Notes: a model not told the origin generated them from the letters alone. DNA of 64,000 nt from Rhodoplanes serenus (GCA_009720755.1 WNKV01000011.1:124001-188000), one strand, 5' to 3'. Positions 53,067 to 62,874 are shown, numbered from the stretch's first letter. Numbers and translations are program-made.

Positions 53067-53855
53067 ATGTCCCGCCTGACCCTGCTGGCCCTCCAGATCC
53101 TCGTCGCCGTCGCGGTGATCGGCCTGTGGCATGGGCTCACCACCGTGCCGGTGTTCGGCACCGTGCTGCTGCCGCCGTTCTTCTTCTCGCGGCCGGCCGA
53201 TGTCGGCGCCCGCATCGTCCAGTGGTTCGCCGACGGCTCGATCTGGATGCATCTCGGCATCACGCTGACCGAGTCGGTGCTGGCCTTCGTGATCGGCTCG
53301 CTCGGCGGCGCGCTGGTCGGCTTCTGGTTCGCCAGGAAGCCGGTGGTCGCCGCCGTGTTCGACCCCTATGTCAAGATGGCGAACGCGCTGCCGCGCGTGG
53401 TGCTGGCGCCGATCTTCGCGCTGTGGCTGGGGCTCGGCATCTGGTCCAAGGTGGCGCTCGGCATCACGCTGGTCTTCTTCGTGGTGTTCTTCAACGTCTA
53501 TCAGGGCGTCAAGGAGGTGAGCCCGACGGTGCTCGCCAACGCCCGCATGCTGGGCATGAGCGAGCGCCAGCTCATGCGGCACGTCTACTGGCCCTCCGCC
53601 CTGTCCTGGATGTTCTCGTCGCTGCACACCTCGGTCGGCTTCGCGGTGGTGGGCGCCGTCGTCGGCGAGTATCTCGGCTCGGCGGCCGGGCTCGGCTATC
53701 TGATCCAGCAGGCCGAGGGGGTGTTCGACGTCGCCGGCGTGTTCGCCGGCATGACGGTGCTGGCCGCCTTCGTGATCCTGATCGACATGCTGGTCAGCGT
53801 GGTCGAGCGCCGCCTGCTGGTGTGGCGCCCGGTCTCTCACGACACCCGCGGGTGA
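53067..53855 (+). CDS. ABC importer permease, nitrate/sulfonate/taurine family
   Basis: A 262-residue permease with about six helices. Helix 1 is LLALQILVAVAVIGLWHGL. The EAA loop reads ANARMLGMSERQLMRHVYWP. The start is the ATG at 53067; a TTG at 53061 is in frame. It pairs with the upstream ATPase. The gap of 140 bases between the two contains a partial repeat, so their coupling may have been loosened by insertion. Confidence 0.88.
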   Translation: MSRLTLLALQILVAVAVIGLWHGLTTVPVFGTVLLPPFFFSRPADVGARIVQWFADGSIWMHLGITLTESVLAFVIGSLGGALVGFWFARKPVVAAVFDPYVKMANALPRVVLAPIFALWLGLGIWSKVALGITLVFFVVFFNVYQGVKEVSPTVLANARMLGMSERQLMRHVYWPSALSWMFSSLHTSVGFAVVGAVVGEYLGSAAGLGYLIQQAEGVFDVAGVFAGMTVLAAFVILIDMLVSVVERRLLVWRPVSHDTRG

Positions 53856-53878
53856 GACGGCTCGCGCGCCGCCCGCCG

Positions 53879-55129
53879 ATGCTCGCACCACGAGGCCGAG
53901 ACCTGATGGAATCGTGGGTCGCGCCGCCGCTGCTGCTGATCGCCGCGCTCGCCTGGCTGGGGCCGGCACCCGCCAGCGCGCGTGAGGCGACGCCGGGAGC
54001 GGCGCGCGCCGCCCGCATCGAGCCGGTGCCGCTGCCGCGACCACGACCCGCCTCGGCGCCGGTGCCGGCGCGGTCGCTTGGGCCGGGCATCGCCGCCGAG
54101 CCGCCGGTGCTCGCCGACGTGCCGCTGCCGCGCCCACGGCCGGGCACCGAGCCGGCGGCGCCCGATCCCGCCGTGATGGAACGATACGCCGCCTGCCTCG
54201 ATCGTCTCGCCGCCGTCGCCGAGTTGACCCCGGAGGCTCCGGCGGTCGGCAATCCGGCCTGCGAGGCGCACGATCTCGTGCGCTTCACGGCGCTGCGCCT
54301 CGCCGGCGGCGAGCGGGTGGCGCTTCAGCCCGCCGCCACCATCCGCTGCGCGCTCGCCGAGGCGATCGTCGGCTGGGTGCGGGAGGACGTGGCGGCCGCC
54401 GCCCGGGTGCGGGGCACGCGCCCGGCCAGCCTCACCGTCGACACCTCCTACGAGTGCCGCCCGCGCAACCGGATCGCCGGCGCCAAGATGAGCGAGCATG
54501 GCCGCGGCAATGCCGTCGACCTGCGTGCCGTCACGCTCGCCGACGGTCGCGTCGTCGGCCTCACCGATCCGGCCGCCGACAAGGCGTTCCGCACCGCGGT
54601 GGCGCAGGCCTCCTGCGCCCGCTTCACCACGGTGCTCGGCCCCGGCTCGGACGGCTATCACGAGAGCCACATTCATCTCGACATCGCCGAGCGGCGTGGC
54701 GGCTATCGGCTGTGCCAGTGGGAGGTGCGCGAGCCCGCCAAGCCGCCGCCGGCAAGGCCCGATGCGAAGCCACCCGATGCCAAGCCGCCCGACGCCAAGC
54801 CGCCCGGCGAGACCCGCGATCCGCCCGACGCGGAGACGCCGGAGGGCACGGCCGTGCCACCGGATGCCGCGACACCGGACGCTGCGGCGGAGCCCGAGGC
54901 GGCGCCGCCGCCCGCCAAAGCCACCCCGAAGCGGCCCACCGACAAGACGTCCAAGGATAGAAAGTCCGCCGACAAGACGTCCGACGGGAAGAAGTCCGAC
55001 GGCAAAGCCGCAGCCGGCAAGGCGGCGCGGGGCAAGCCGGCCGCGGCGCCCCCGCCACCGGCCCCGGAGCCGGACGGGGCCGAGGAGCCGGCGCCGGCGC
55101 CGGTGGCGCCGTCCGCGGATCAGCCCTGA
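53879..55129 (+). CDS. Extensin-like C-terminal domain protein
   Basis: A 416-residue secreted protein. The signal region WVAPPLLLIAALAWLGPAPASA is followed by a Pro/Arg linker with PLPRPRP repeats (about 45-90). The extensin-like domain covers about 110-285, with YECRPRNRIAGAKMSEHGRG, AVDLRAV and DGYHESHIHLD, resembling D-Ala-D-Ala carboxypeptidase-like zinc sites, and paired cysteines. The last 130 residues are a Pro/Lys/Asp-rich low-complexity tail with PDAKPPDAKPPDAK repeats. It probably acts in the periplasm on the cell wall. The ATG at 53906 is an alternative start. Confidence 0.87.
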   Translation: MLAPRGRDLMESWVAPPLLLIAALAWLGPAPASAREATPGAARAARIEPVPLPRPRPASAPVPARSLGPGIAAEPPVLADVPLPRPRPGTEPAAPDPAVMERYAACLDRLAAVAELTPEAPAVGNPACEAHDLVRFTALRLAGGERVALQPAATIRCALAEAIVGWVREDVAAAARVRGTRPASLTVDTSYECRPRNRIAGAKMSEHGRGNAVDLRAVTLADGRVVGLTDPAADKAFRTAVAQASCARFTTVLGPGSDGYHESHIHLDIAERRGGYRLCQWEVREPAKPPPARPDAKPPDAKPPDAKPPGETRDPPDAETPEGTAVPPDAATPDAAAEPEAAPPPAKATPKRPTDKTSKDRKSADKTSDGKKSDGKAAAGKAARGKPAAAPPPPAPEPDGAEEPAPAPVAPSADQP

Positions 55130-55173
55130 GCCCGACGATCACGCGGGCGCCGTCTCGTCGCGGTCGGATCGTC

Positions 55174-55200
55174 GGCGAGGCACCGATGCGGTGCCTCGCC
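55174..55200. terminator. Strong hairpin between convergent genes
   Basis: An 11-bp perfect stem: GGCGAGGCACC (55174-55184) pairs with GGTGCCTCGCC (55190-55200) around GATGC. It lies between the extensin-like gene (plus) and the alcohol dehydrogenase gene (minus). It likely acts as a bidirectional terminator. No T-run is present. Confidence 0.55.
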
Positions 55201-55223
55201 TGCACGGCGCCGCGCGTCTGCCC

Positions 55224-56252
55224 TCACGCGGCGAGGTCGAGCACCACGCGGCCGTTGATCTCGCCGCGACGCATGCGGTCGAACACGCCGTTGATGTTCT
55301 CCAGCCGGTCGGTGGTGACGGTGGCCTTGACCTTGCCGGCATGGGCGAAGTCCAGTGCCTCCTGGAGATCGATGCGGGTGCCGACGATCGAGCCACGGAC
55401 CGTGATGCCGTTGAGCACCATGTCGAACACCGGCAGCGGGAAGCTGCCGGGCGGCAGGCCGTTGAGCACCACCGTGCCGCCGCGCCGCACCATGCCGAGC
55501 GCCTGCTCGAACGGCTTCAGCGCCACCGCGGTGACCAGCACGCCGCGGGCGCCGCCGATCTCCTTGCGGATCACCGCGGCCGGATCGCTGGTCGCCGCGT
55601 TGATGGTCAGCTCGGCGCCGAGCCGGCGGGCAAGGTCGAGCTTGTCGTCGGCGACGTCGACGGCGGCGACGTTGAGGCCCATGGCGACGGCGTACTGCAC
55701 CGCCATGTGGCCGAGCCCGCCGACCCCCGAGATCACCACCCAGTCGCCCGGCCGCGTGTCGGTCACCTTCAGGCCCTTGTAGACGGTGACGCCGGCGCAC
55801 AGCACCGGGGCGATCTCGACGAAGTCGACCTGCGCGGGCAGCCGGCCGACGAAATCGGGATCGGCCACCACATACTCGGCGAAGCCGCCGTTGACGCCAT
55901 AGCCGGTGTTGACCTGCTGCTCGCACAGCGTCTCCCAGCTCGACAGGCAGTGCAGGCAATGGCCGCAGGCGGAATGCAGCCACGGCACCCCGACGCGGTC
56001 GCCTTCCTTCACGGTCTTGACGCCGGCGCCGACCCCCGACACGTAGCCGACCCCCTCGTGGCCGGGGACGAAGGGCGGGTTCGGCTTGATCGGCCAGTCG
56101 CCTTCGGCGGCGTGCAGATCGGTGTGGCAGACCCCGGAGGCGGCGATCTTCACCTGGATTTGGCCGGGACCCGGCTCCGGCACCGGGATCTCCTCGCAGA
56201 CGAGCGGCTGGCCGAGGGTGCGGACGACGGCGGCGCGCATGGTCTTGGGCAT
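55224..56252 (-). CDS. adhP: Zinc-dependent alcohol dehydrogenase (AdhP type)
   Basis: A 342-residue medium-chain dehydrogenase that interconverts alcohols and aldehydes with NAD. The catalytic zinc site is GVCHTDLHAAEGDW and PGHEGVGYV; the structural zinc is held by four cysteines in SACGHCLHCLSSWETLC. The nucleotide motif is ISGVGGLGH. It lies about 160 bases downstream of an aldehyde dehydrogenase on the same strand, so the pair probably oxidises an alcohol such as ethanol to the acid. The start at 56252 (MPKTMRAAVVRTLG) is the usual AdhP start. Confidence 0.93.
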   Translation of the reverse strand: MPKTMRAAVVRTLGQPLVCEEIPVPEPGPGQIQVKIAASGVCHTDLHAAEGDWPIKPNPPFVPGHEGVGYVSGVGAGVKTVKEGDRVGVPWLHSACGHCLHCLSSWETLCEQQVNTGYGVNGGFAEYVVADPDFVGRLPAQVDFVEIAPVLCAGVTVYKGLKVTDTRPGDWVVISGVGGLGHMAVQYAVAMGLNVAAVDVADDKLDLARRLGAELTINAATSDPAAVIRKEIGGARGVLVTAVALKPFEQALGMVRRGGTVVLNGLPPGSFPLPVFDMVLNGITVRGSIVGTRIDLQEALDFAHAGKVKATVTTDRLENINGVFDRMRRGEINGRVVLDLAA

Positions 56253-56410
56253 GGACGAGCTCCGATCGAGGCGCCGGTCGCGGCGATGGCGAGCACGGCG
56301 CGGCAAATGACACGGGTTTCGACACGGCGCCGAAGAGGGCGCCGCGATTCTCTGGGCCGGGACGCGCCGGTCGCCGCCGCGCGCGGCGGCCGCGCCGGCG
56401 TCATCGATGG

Positions 56411-57931
56411 TCAGAAGAAGCCGACTGCATCGGGGCTGTAGCTCACCAGCATGTTCTTGGTCTGCTGATAGTGGTCGAGCATCATCTTGTGGGTCTCGCG
56501 CCCGATGCCGGACTGCTTGTAGCCGCCGAACGCCGCGTGCGCCGGATAGGCGTGATAGCAGTTGACCCACACGCGCCCGGCCGCGATGCCGCGACCGAAG
56601 CGGTAGGCGCGGGTGCCGTCGCGGGTCCACACGCCGGCGCCGAGCCCGTAACGGGTGTCGTTGGCGATGGCGAGGGCATCGGCCTCGTCCTCGAAGGTGG
56701 TCACCGACACCACCGGGCCGAAGATCTCCTCCTGGAACACCCGCATGGAATTGTGCCCGCGGAACACCGTGGGGGTGACGTAGTAGCCGCCGGCGAGCGG
56801 CCCCGGCAGCGCGGCGCGGGTGCCGCCGGCCAGCACCTCGGCGCCCTCCTGGCGACCGATCTCGATGTAGGAGAGAATCTTGTCGAGCTGCTCCTGGGAC
56901 GACTGGGCGCCGATCATGGTGGAGGGATCGAGCGGATGGCCCTGGCGGATGGCGGCGACGCGGGCGAGCGCCCGCTCCATGAAGCGGTCGTAGATCGACG
57001 CCTGCACCAGCGCCCGGCTCGGGCAGGTGCACACCTCGCCCTGGTTGAGCGCGAACATCACGAAGCCTTCGACCGCCTTGTCGAAGAAGGCGTCGTCCGC
57101 CGCCGCCACGTCGGCGAAGAAGATGTTGGGCGACTTGCCGCCGAGCTCCAGCGTCACCGGGACGAGGTTGCGGCTCGCATACTCCATCACCAGCCGTCCG
57201 GTGCTGGTCTCGCCCGTGAAGGCGATCTTGGCGATGCGCGGGCTCGACGCCAGCGGCTTGCCGGCCTCGAGGCCGAACCCGTTGACGATGTTGAGAACGC
57301 CGGGCGGCAGCAGATCCGCCACCAGCTCGGCCCAGACCAGGATCGAGGCGGGCGTCTGCTCGGCCGGTTTGAGCACCACGCAGTTGCCGGCGGCGAGCGC
57401 CGGCGCCAGCTTCCAGGTCGCCATCAGCAGCGGGAAGTTCCACGGGATGATCTGCCCGACCACGCCGAGCGGCTCGTGAAAATGGAACGCCACCGTGTCG
57501 CGGTCGATTTCGGAGATCGAGCCCTCCTGGGCGCGCAGCGCCCCGGCGAAGTAGCGGAAGTGATCGATGGCGAGCGGCAGATCGGCGAGCCGCGTCTCGC
57601 GGATCGGCTTGCCGTTGTCCCATGTCTCGGCGGTGGCGAGGCGGTCGAGATTCTCCTCCATCCGGTCGGCGATCCGGTTCAGCAGCAGCGCGCGTTCGGT
57701 GGCGCTCGTGTGGCCCCACGCCTCGCGCGCCGCATGGGCGGCATCGAGGGCGAGCTCGACGTCCTCCGCCTGCGAGCGCGCCACCTCGGTGAGCTTGGCG
57801 CCGGTGATCGGCGTGATGACATCGAAGTATCGCCCGGCCATCGGATCGACCCAGCGGCCGCCGATGAAGTTGCCGTAGCGTGGCTTGAAGATCGTTGCGG
57901 TCTCGAACTCCCGCATGACCATTCTGTTCAT
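56411..57931 (-). CDS. NAD-dependent aldehyde dehydrogenase (AldB/AcoD type)
   Basis: A 506-residue aldehyde dehydrogenase. Family features are [20 protein letters not shown], the glutamate in [12 protein letters not shown] and the catalytic cysteine in [25 protein letters not shown] near the N-terminus and [20 protein letters not shown] at the end are typical of the AcoD/AldB (acetaldehyde) subgroup. A good SD (GGGAGG) precedes the ATG at 57931. A sigma-54 promoter lies about 83 bases upstream of the start codon, and the divergent gene encodes an AcoR-like activator. Confidence 0.94.
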   Translation of the reverse strand: MNRMVMREFETATIFKPRYGNFIGGRWVDPMAGRYFDVITPITGAKLTEVARSQAEDVELALDAAHAAREAWGHTSATERALLLNRIADRMEENLDRLATAETWDNGKPIRETRLADLPLAIDHFRYFAGALRAQEGSISEIDRDTVAFHFHEPLGVVGQIIPWNFPLLMATWKLAPALAAGNCVVLKPAEQTPASILVWAELVADLLPPGVLNIVNGFGLEAGKPLASSPRIAKIAFTGETSTGRLVMEYASRNLVPVTLELGGKSPNIFFADVAAADDAFFDKAVEGFVMFALNQGEVCTCPSRALVQASIYDRFMERALARVAAIRQGHPLDPSTMIGAQSSQEQLDKILSYIEIGRQEGAEVLAGGTRAALPGPLAGGYYVTPTVFRGHNSMRVFQEEIFGPVVSVTTFEDEADALAIANDTRYGLGAGVWTRDGTRAYRFGRGIAAGRVWVNCYHAYPAHAAFGGYKQSGIGRETHKMMLDHYQQTKNMLVSYSPDAVGFF

Positions 57932-58013
57932 CGTTTCCTCCCTTTGACGGAAATCAGCTCCGTCGACGTCCACGCGCCGATGCGAGACCCGCATCGACGG
58001 CGCCGCCACCATC

Positions 58014-58029
58014 AGCAGAGGACGTGCCA
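58014..58029 (-). promoter_or_regulatory. Sigma-54 (-24/-12) promoter of the aldehyde dehydrogenase gene
   Basis: On the minus strand this reads TGGCACGTCCTCTGCT, matching the consensus TGGCACG-N4-TTGCW at all but one fixed position, with the essential GG and GC in correct spacing. Transcription would start near 58003, leaving a leader of about 70 bases. It faces a sigma-54 activator gene, strongly supporting the call. Confidence 0.75.
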
Positions 58030-58176
58030 AGTGCCCCGATGGTGGTCCGCATGTCGCATGTCGAATCGGTCGCAGGGCCGCAGAGGTCTGAAAGTCGGAG
58101 CAAATTACGTCGGGTCGCAGGGCCGGACCGGGCGCTCTATGGACAGTGCTCGCGCCTGCATGCGATACTCGTGAAA

Positions 58177-58223
58177 GTTGGACGCAACAGGTGTCGGCGC
58201 GACAGTGTTGCAGAATCCAACAC
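58177..58223. promoter_or_regulatory. Candidate binding sites for the AcoR-like activator
   Basis: Two inverted repeats lie between the divergent genes: GTTG-N4-CAAC (58177-58188) and the perfect GTGTTG-N7-CAACAC (58205-58223). They are 160-220 bases upstream of the predicted transcription start at 58003, a normal distance for sigma-54 activator sites. The second is 15 bases before the activator's own ATG, which suggests autorepression too. Confidence 0.5.
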
Positions 58224-58238
58224 CTCCGGGAGACGCCT

Positions 58239-60359
58239 ATGTCGGACGCATCGGTGCCACATGCATCGGTGTCAGATGCATCGGTGCCGAGCGCATCGAC
58301 GCAAGATGCCGTGGACGTGGCGCGCCGCCGCTTCTTGAACGAAGGGCGAGTGCCGCACGGCGTGCTGGCCGCCTCGATCGTGCGGTCGTGGCAGCGCTGC
58401 GTTCGGCACGGCCTCGACGCCTGCCGCCGCCCGGTGGTCGATCCGCCCGGCGCCGCCGAGCTTCGCCATCTGCACGGGCAGCACGAGCGGCTCCGTCGCC
58501 TGTCGCGGCCCGAGCTCGAGGCGCTGCACGGCGACGCGCGCCGTTGCGGCAGTGTCGTCATCCTCACCGGGCCGGACGGCACGGTGCTGGATCTGGTGGG
58601 AGACCCCAGCTTCGCCGGTCGTGCGGCGCGCGTCGATCTTCGCCCCGGGGTGTCGTGGAGCGAGACCGCGACCGGCACCAACGCGATCGGCACCGCCCTG
58701 GTGGAGCGTCGGCCGGTGGCGGTGCACGGCCGCGAGCACTGGTTCGATCATCACCGCATCCTGGCTTGTGCGGCGGCGCCGCTCGTCGATCCGCGCGGCC
58801 GGCTTGCCGGCGTGCTCGATCTCTCCGGCCCGGCGACGGATCGCCATCGCCATGCGCTCGCCCTGGTGCGGCTGGCGGCTCGCCAGATCGAGCACCGCTT
58901 CTTCGCCGACGGTTTCGCGCATTGCACCGTGCTGCGCCTGCATCGCGATGCCGCGCTCATCGGCACCGTGCACGAAGGCATCCTGGTGTTCGACGACGGC
59001 CGCCTGGTGGCGGCCGATCGCACCGGCCTCGCGCTGGTCGGGCATGATTGGGCGGCGCTCGACCGGCTCTGCCTCGACGATCTGACAGGAGGGACACCGG
59101 ACCCTGCGGCATCGCCCGACGATGGCCCGCGGCGGTTGCGGGGCATCGACGGCTCGGTGCTGTTCGGACGGGTATCGCCGCCGCACCGACGTCCCGTCGG
59201 CCGCGCCGCCCGACGGGACACGGTGGCGAACAGGGAAACGCCGCAGGAGGCGGACGCGGCGTGCGCCGGGCGTCACGATCGCGCCGACGACGCGGTGACG
59301 ATGGCGACCACGATGGCGTCGGCGGCGGCGGCGGTGCCGCACCGTCGCCCCGTCGATCCCACGGCGGGGCGGGTGGTCGAGCCGGTTCTGGGGGACGAGA
59401 TGCGGGGCGCGCTCGCCCGCACGGTGCGGCTGGTCGATGCCGGCATTCCGGTTCTGCTGCTCGGCGAGACCGGCTCGGGCAAGGAGGTGTTCGCGCGCCG
59501 CGTCCACGCCGAGAGCGGGCGCAGCGGCAAGCCGTTCGTCGCCGTCAACTGCGCGGCGCTGCCGGAGGGGCTGATCGAATCCGAGCTGTTCGGCTACGAG
59601 GCGGGGGCGTTCACGGGGGCGCGTCGCGACGGCGCCAAGGGGCTGCTGCGGCGGGCCGACGGCGGCATTCTCTTCCTCGACGAGATCGGCGACATGCCGC
59701 TCGTCATGCAGAGCCGCTTGCTGCGGGTGCTCCAGGACAAGGAGGTGTCGCCGCTCGGCGGTGGCCGGCCAGTGCCGGTCGACTTCGCGCTGATCTGTGC
59801 GACGCACCAGCCACTCGGGGCGCTGCTGGCTGCCGGCGAGTTTCGCCAGGATCTCTACTTCCGGATCGCGCAATACGTCGTGGAGCAGCCGCCGGTGCGC
59901 CGCCACCCCGATCGGCGCAGCTTGGTGCGCACGCTGTGGCGGCGGCTCGGCGGTGACGATGCCGGTCTCGTTCTCGCGCCGGAGACCGAGCGGCTTCTCG
60001 CCGCCTACGAGTGGCCGGGCAACTTCCGCCAGCTCGTCGGCGTGCTGCGCACCCTGATGGTGCTGAGCGACGCCGACGGTGTGGTGACGCCGGACCTGCT
60101 GCCGGCCGATCTGCGGACGACGGCGGCCGGAGGGGCTGCGCAGCCCACCCTCGCCGCGGCGCGTCCGGAGGGCGAGGGCGACGGCGAGGCCGGTCCACCG
60201 GGCGGCGGGCTCGCCGAGCAGATGCGCCGGGCGATGCACCGGGCGCTGGAGGAGAGCGGTGGCAATGTCTCGCGCGCCGCCCGCCGGCTCGGCATCGATC
60301 GCAGCACCTATTATCGGCGGCTGCGGCGCGACGGGCGGAGCCGACCGGGCAGTGCCTGA
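58239..60359 (+). CDS. AcoR-like sigma-54-dependent activator
   Basis: A 706-residue enhancer-binding protein. A GAF-like sensor spans about 60-200 ([18 protein letters not shown] is the AcoR signature). The AAA+ domain begins near 385, with Walker A GETGSGKE near 408, the sigma-54 contact GAFTGA near 455 and Walker [14 protein letters not shown]-terminal Fis-type helix-turn-helix is [20 protein letters not shown]. The region between GAF and AAA+ (about 300-380) is low-complexity and longer than usual. The N-terminus carries a short DNA tandem repeat. It likely senses an alcohol or aldehyde. Confidence 0.92.
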   Translation: MSDASVPHASVSDASVPSASTQDAVDVARRRFLNEGRVPHGVLAASIVRSWQRCVRHGLDACRRPVVDPPGAAELRHLHGQHERLRRLSRPELEALHGDARRCGSVVILTGPDGTVLDLVGDPSFAGRAARVDLRPGVSWSETATGTNAIGTALVERRPVAVHGREHWFDHHRILACAAAPLVDPRGRLAGVLDLSGPATDRHRHALALVRLAARQIEHRFFADGFAHCTVLRLHRDAALIGTVHEGILVFDDGRLVAADRTGLALVGHDWAALDRLCLDDLTGGTPDPAASPDDGPRRLRGIDGSVLFGRVSPPHRRPVGRAARRDTVANRETPQEADAACAGRHDRADDAVTMATTMASAAAAVPHRRPVDPTAGRVVEPVLGDEMRGALARTVRLVDAGIPVLLLGETGSGKEVFARRVHAESGRSGKPFVAVNCAALPEGLIESELFGYEAGAFTGARRDGAKGLLRRADGGILFLDEIGDMPLVMQSRLLRVLQDKEVSPLGGGRPVPVDFALICATHQPLGALLAAGEFRQDLYFRIAQYVVEQPPVRRHPDRRSLVRTLWRRLGGDDAGLVLAPETERLLAAYEWPGNFRQLVGVLRTLMVLSDADGVVTPDLLPADLRTTAAGGAAQPTLAAARPEGEGDGEAGPPGGGLAEQMRRAMHRALEESGGNVSRAARRLGIDRSTYYRRLRRDGRSRPGSA
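58248..58307 (+). repeat. 15-base tandem repeat in the activator N-terminus
   Basis: Four 15-base units beginning GCATCGG or GCATCGA run head to tail inside codons 4-23 and encode the [14 protein letters not shown] sequence. The unit length keeps the frame, so copy number could change without breaking the gene. Confidence 0.7.
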
Positions 60360-60401
60360 CGGGCGGGCCGAAACGTCCCGGCGATCGGCGGCAAAGCGCC
60401 G

Positions 60402-60890
60402 TCACTCCTCCTTGTAGCCGTAGGCCGGGGTGTTGCCGGTGGCGCCGTAATACTTGAACGGCAGGAACTTGCCCGACATGGTGATCTTCACCCGGTCGCC
60501 GCGCGGATCGGGCAGGCGCTCCATCTGCATGTCGAAATCGATCGCCGACATGATGCCGTCGCCGAACTCCTCCTCGATCAGCGCCTTCCAGGCCGGGCCG
60601 TTGATCATCACCAGCTCGTAGAAGCGGTAGATCAGCGGATCGGTCGGCGGCATCACGGCATCGGCGCCGCGCATCGGCACCTCGTTGAGCATGGCGGTCT
60701 CGGCCGCCGACAGGCCGAACAGCGCGCCGGCCTTCTCGGCCTGCGGCTTGGTCAGCTTCATCTGGCCGAGCAGCGCGCCGACGATCAGAACCGGCGAGAA
60801 GCCGCCGATCGCGTCGCAGATGTGCTTCCAGGTCCAGCCCTTCTCGCGCTTGATGTCGAGAATCTTCTCGGTGAGGTCGGCGCGGATCAT
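60402..60890 (-). CDS. cynS: Cyanate hydratase (cyanase)
   Basis: A 162-residue cyanase converting cyanate and bicarbonate to ammonia and CO2 (via carbamate). The N-terminal helical domain is LTEKILDIKREKGWTWKHIC. The catalytic domain shows YRFYELVMINGPAWKALI (Arg and Glu) and GIMSAIDFDMQM (Ser). Length and motifs match the family closely. It sits at the end of an operon-like row with a nitrate/cyanate-type ABC importer, about 70 bases from the ATPase gene, so imported cyanate is a natural substrate. Confidence 0.95.
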   Translation of the reverse strand: MIRADLTEKILDIKREKGWTWKHICDAIGGFSPVLIVGALLGQMKLTKPQAEKAGALFGLSAAETAMLNEVPMRGADAVMPPTDPLIYRFYELVMINGPAWKALIEEEFGDGIMSAIDFDMQMERLPDPRGDRVKITMSGKFLPFKYYGATGNTPAYGYKEE

Positions 60891-60962
60891 GAGGATCTCC
60901 TTCGATACGATGGTTCGAAACGATGGTCGCGGTGCGACGCCGGGAGGCGGAGCGTGACACCG

Positions 60963-61892
60963 TCAGCCGGCTTGCGAGACGGGTGGCCGGGCGATGTCCG
61001 ACCGTGGCGGAACGAGGTGCGCGTCGCCGAGCATCACCGGCTCCGGCGCACCGGGCCGCACCACCGGCGGCCGGCGGCGGTCGAGCGCCGCCTTGTCGGC
61101 GTCGCCGAAGCTCCTGCTGCGCGACACCAGGAAGTCGACGACGTGATTGCGCACCGCGTAGTAGAGCGGATGCTTGTGGACGTCGTGGCGCTTGCGGTGG
61201 GCCGGCAGCGGGTTCTCGACGATCTCGGCCAGCACCGCCTGCGGGCCGTTGGTCATCAGCACGATGCGATCGGCCAGGTAGATCGCCTCGTCGACGTCGT
61301 GGGTGATCATGACCACGGTCTGGCCGGTCTCGCGGCAGATGCGCCGCACCTCGTCCTGGAGGGTGCCGCGGGTGAGCGCATCGAGGGCCGAGAACGGCTC
61401 GTCCATCAGCAGGATCTTCGGCTCGATCGACAGCGCCCGGGCGATGCCGACCCGCTGCTTCATGCCGCCCGACAGCTCGGCCGGCCGCTTGTGCTCGGCG
61501 CCCGCGAGCCCGACCAGCGCGATGAAGCGGCGCGCGTGCTCCTCCACCTCGAGGCGCGACCAGCGACGCCATTTCGACGACACCGCGAAGGCGACGTTGC
61601 CGAGCACGGTGCGCCAGGGCAGCAGCGCATGGCTCTGGAAGATCACCGCACGATCGAGGCTCGGGCCTTCGATCGCCTGGTTGTCGACGATCACGGTGCC
61701 GTCGCTCGGGGTGTCGAGGCCGGCCAGCACGTTGAGCACCGTGGTCTTGCCGCAGCCGGAGTGGCCGATCACGCAGGTGAAGGTGCCGCGCTCCATGGCG
61801 AGCCACAGATCCTCGAACACCGTGGTGGTGCCGCCGCCCGCCGCCGGGAACCGCTTGGCGATGCCTTCGATGGAGATGAATTTCTGGGTCAT
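60963..61892 (-). CDS. ABC importer ATPase, nitrate/cyanate type
   Basis: A 309-residue ATPase (NrtD/CynD-like). Walker A is GHSGCGKTT, the signature is LSGGMKQRVG, Walker B is ILLMDEPFSALDA, and the histidine switch is VMITHDVDEA. The 50-residue C-terminal extension is usual in the nitrate/cyanate group. The start at 61892 (MTQKFISIEGI) is used. It is separated from the permease gene by a 140-base gap holding a palindromic repeat. Confidence 0.9.
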   Translation of the reverse strand: MTQKFISIEGIAKRFPAAGGGTTTVFEDLWLAMERGTFTCVIGHSGCGKTTVLNVLAGLDTPSDGTVIVDNQAIEGPSLDRAVIFQSHALLPWRTVLGNVAFAVSSKWRRWSRLEVEEHARRFIALVGLAGAEHKRPAELSGGMKQRVGIARALSIEPKILLMDEPFSALDALTRGTLQDEVRRICRETGQTVVMITHDVDEAIYLADRIVLMTNGPQAVLAEIVENPLPAHRKRHDVHKHPLYYAVRNHVVDFLVSRSRSFGDADKAALDRRRPPVVRPGAPEPVMLGDAHLVPPRSDIARPPVSQAG

Positions 61893-61912
61893 GAGCTGGC
61901 CGAATTCTCTGC

Positions 61913-62002
61913 CGTCATGCCCGCGCTCGTCGCGAGCATCCACGTCTTGCCGCGGGTGCCGAAAGGAAGGCGTGGATGGTCGGGACGAGCCCGGCCATGA
62001 CG
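61913..62002. repeat. Palindromic intergenic repeat element
   Basis: Two 34-base arms (61913-61946 and 61969-62002) are inverted copies matching at 29 of 34 positions, with 22 bases between. It includes CCCGGCCATGACG, a repeat I recall as frequent between genes in Hyphomicrobiales. It lies between the permease and ATPase genes of one operon and would form a long hairpin in the mRNA. Confidence 0.75.
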
Positions 62003-62034
62003 TGCAAAGGCAGGATTGCTGAGCCTCATTCCAC

Positions 62035-62874
62035 TCACTCCGGGAAGGTGACGGCGCGGGTGAGCCGCGCGAGAAGCTGATCGAGGACCATGCCGACGAC
62101 GCCGATCACCAGGATGGCGGTGATCACGTTGGTGATCGACAGGTTGTTCCACTCGTTCCAGACGAAGTAGCCGATGCCGGTGCCGCCGACGAGCATCTCG
62201 GCTGCCACGATGACGAGCCAGGCGATGCCGATCGAGATGCGCATGCCGGTCAGGATGGTCGGTGCCGCCGCCGGCAGCAGCACCGTGAAGATCCGCCGCA
62301 GCGTGCCAACCTCCAAGGTGCGGGCGACGTTGATCCATTCGCGCCGCACCGACGCGATGCCGAACGCGGTGTTCGCGAGCATCGGCCACAGCGAGCAGAT
62401 GAAGATGACGAACACGGCGGAAAGGCCGGAGTCCTTGATGGTGTAGAGCGCGAGCGGCATCCAGGCGAGCGGCGAGATCGGCTTGAGCACCTGGACGAAC
62501 GGATCGAGCGCGCGGCTCATCAGTGGCGACATGCCGATCAGCACGCCGATCGGGATCGCCACCAGGACGGCGAGCAGATAGCCGGCGGCGACGCGGGCGA
62601 TCGACCAGCCGAGCTGGATGCCGAGGCCCTTGTCGTTGGTGCCGCGGTCGTAGAACGGGTCCTTGAGGTGGCCCCAGACGGTCGCGGCGACGTCGAGCGG
62701 CCCCGGCATCGCCGATTTCCCCTGGGTGGCGGTGGCGCCCATCAGCTTGGCGTATTCGGGGTCCATGGCGGCGGTCGGCCCCCCGCCGCGGGTGGCGAGA
62801 TGCCAGGCGAGCAGGAAGGCCGCCAGCAGGGCGAGCGACACCACGGCGGCACGGAACGGGAGGGAGCGGGTCAT
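62035..62874 (-). CDS. ABC importer permease, nitrate/cyanate type
   Basis: A 279-residue permease with six or seven helices. Helix 1 is AAVVSLALLAAFLLAWHLA, and the EAA loop is VARTLEVGTLRRIFTVLLP. The insert PEYAKLMGATATQGKSAM after helix 1 resembles NrtB-type proteins. The start at 62874 (MTRSLPFRAAV) is chosen; longer starts add Arg-rich sequence. It works with the ATPase and binding protein on either side. Confidence 0.9.
   Translation of the reverse strand: MTRSLPFRAAVVSLALLAAFLLAWHLATRGGGPTAAMDPEYAKLMGATATQGKSAMPGPLDVAATVWGHLKDPFYDRGTNDKGLGIQLGWSIARVAAGYLLAVLVAIPIGVLIGMSPLMSRALDPFVQVLKPISPLAWMPLALYTIKDSGLSAVFVIFICSLWPMLANTAFGIASVRREWINVARTLEVGTLRRIFTVLLPAAAPTILTGMRISIGIAWLVIVAAEMLVGGTGIGYFVWNEWNNLSITNVITAILVIGVVGMVLDQLLARLTRAVTFPE

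Noticed and set aside
54740..55100. Repetitive Pro/Lys/Asp coding sequence considered as a CRISPR-like or satellite repeat
   Set aside because: It is the low-complexity tail of the extensin-like protein; units are short and imperfect, without spacers.
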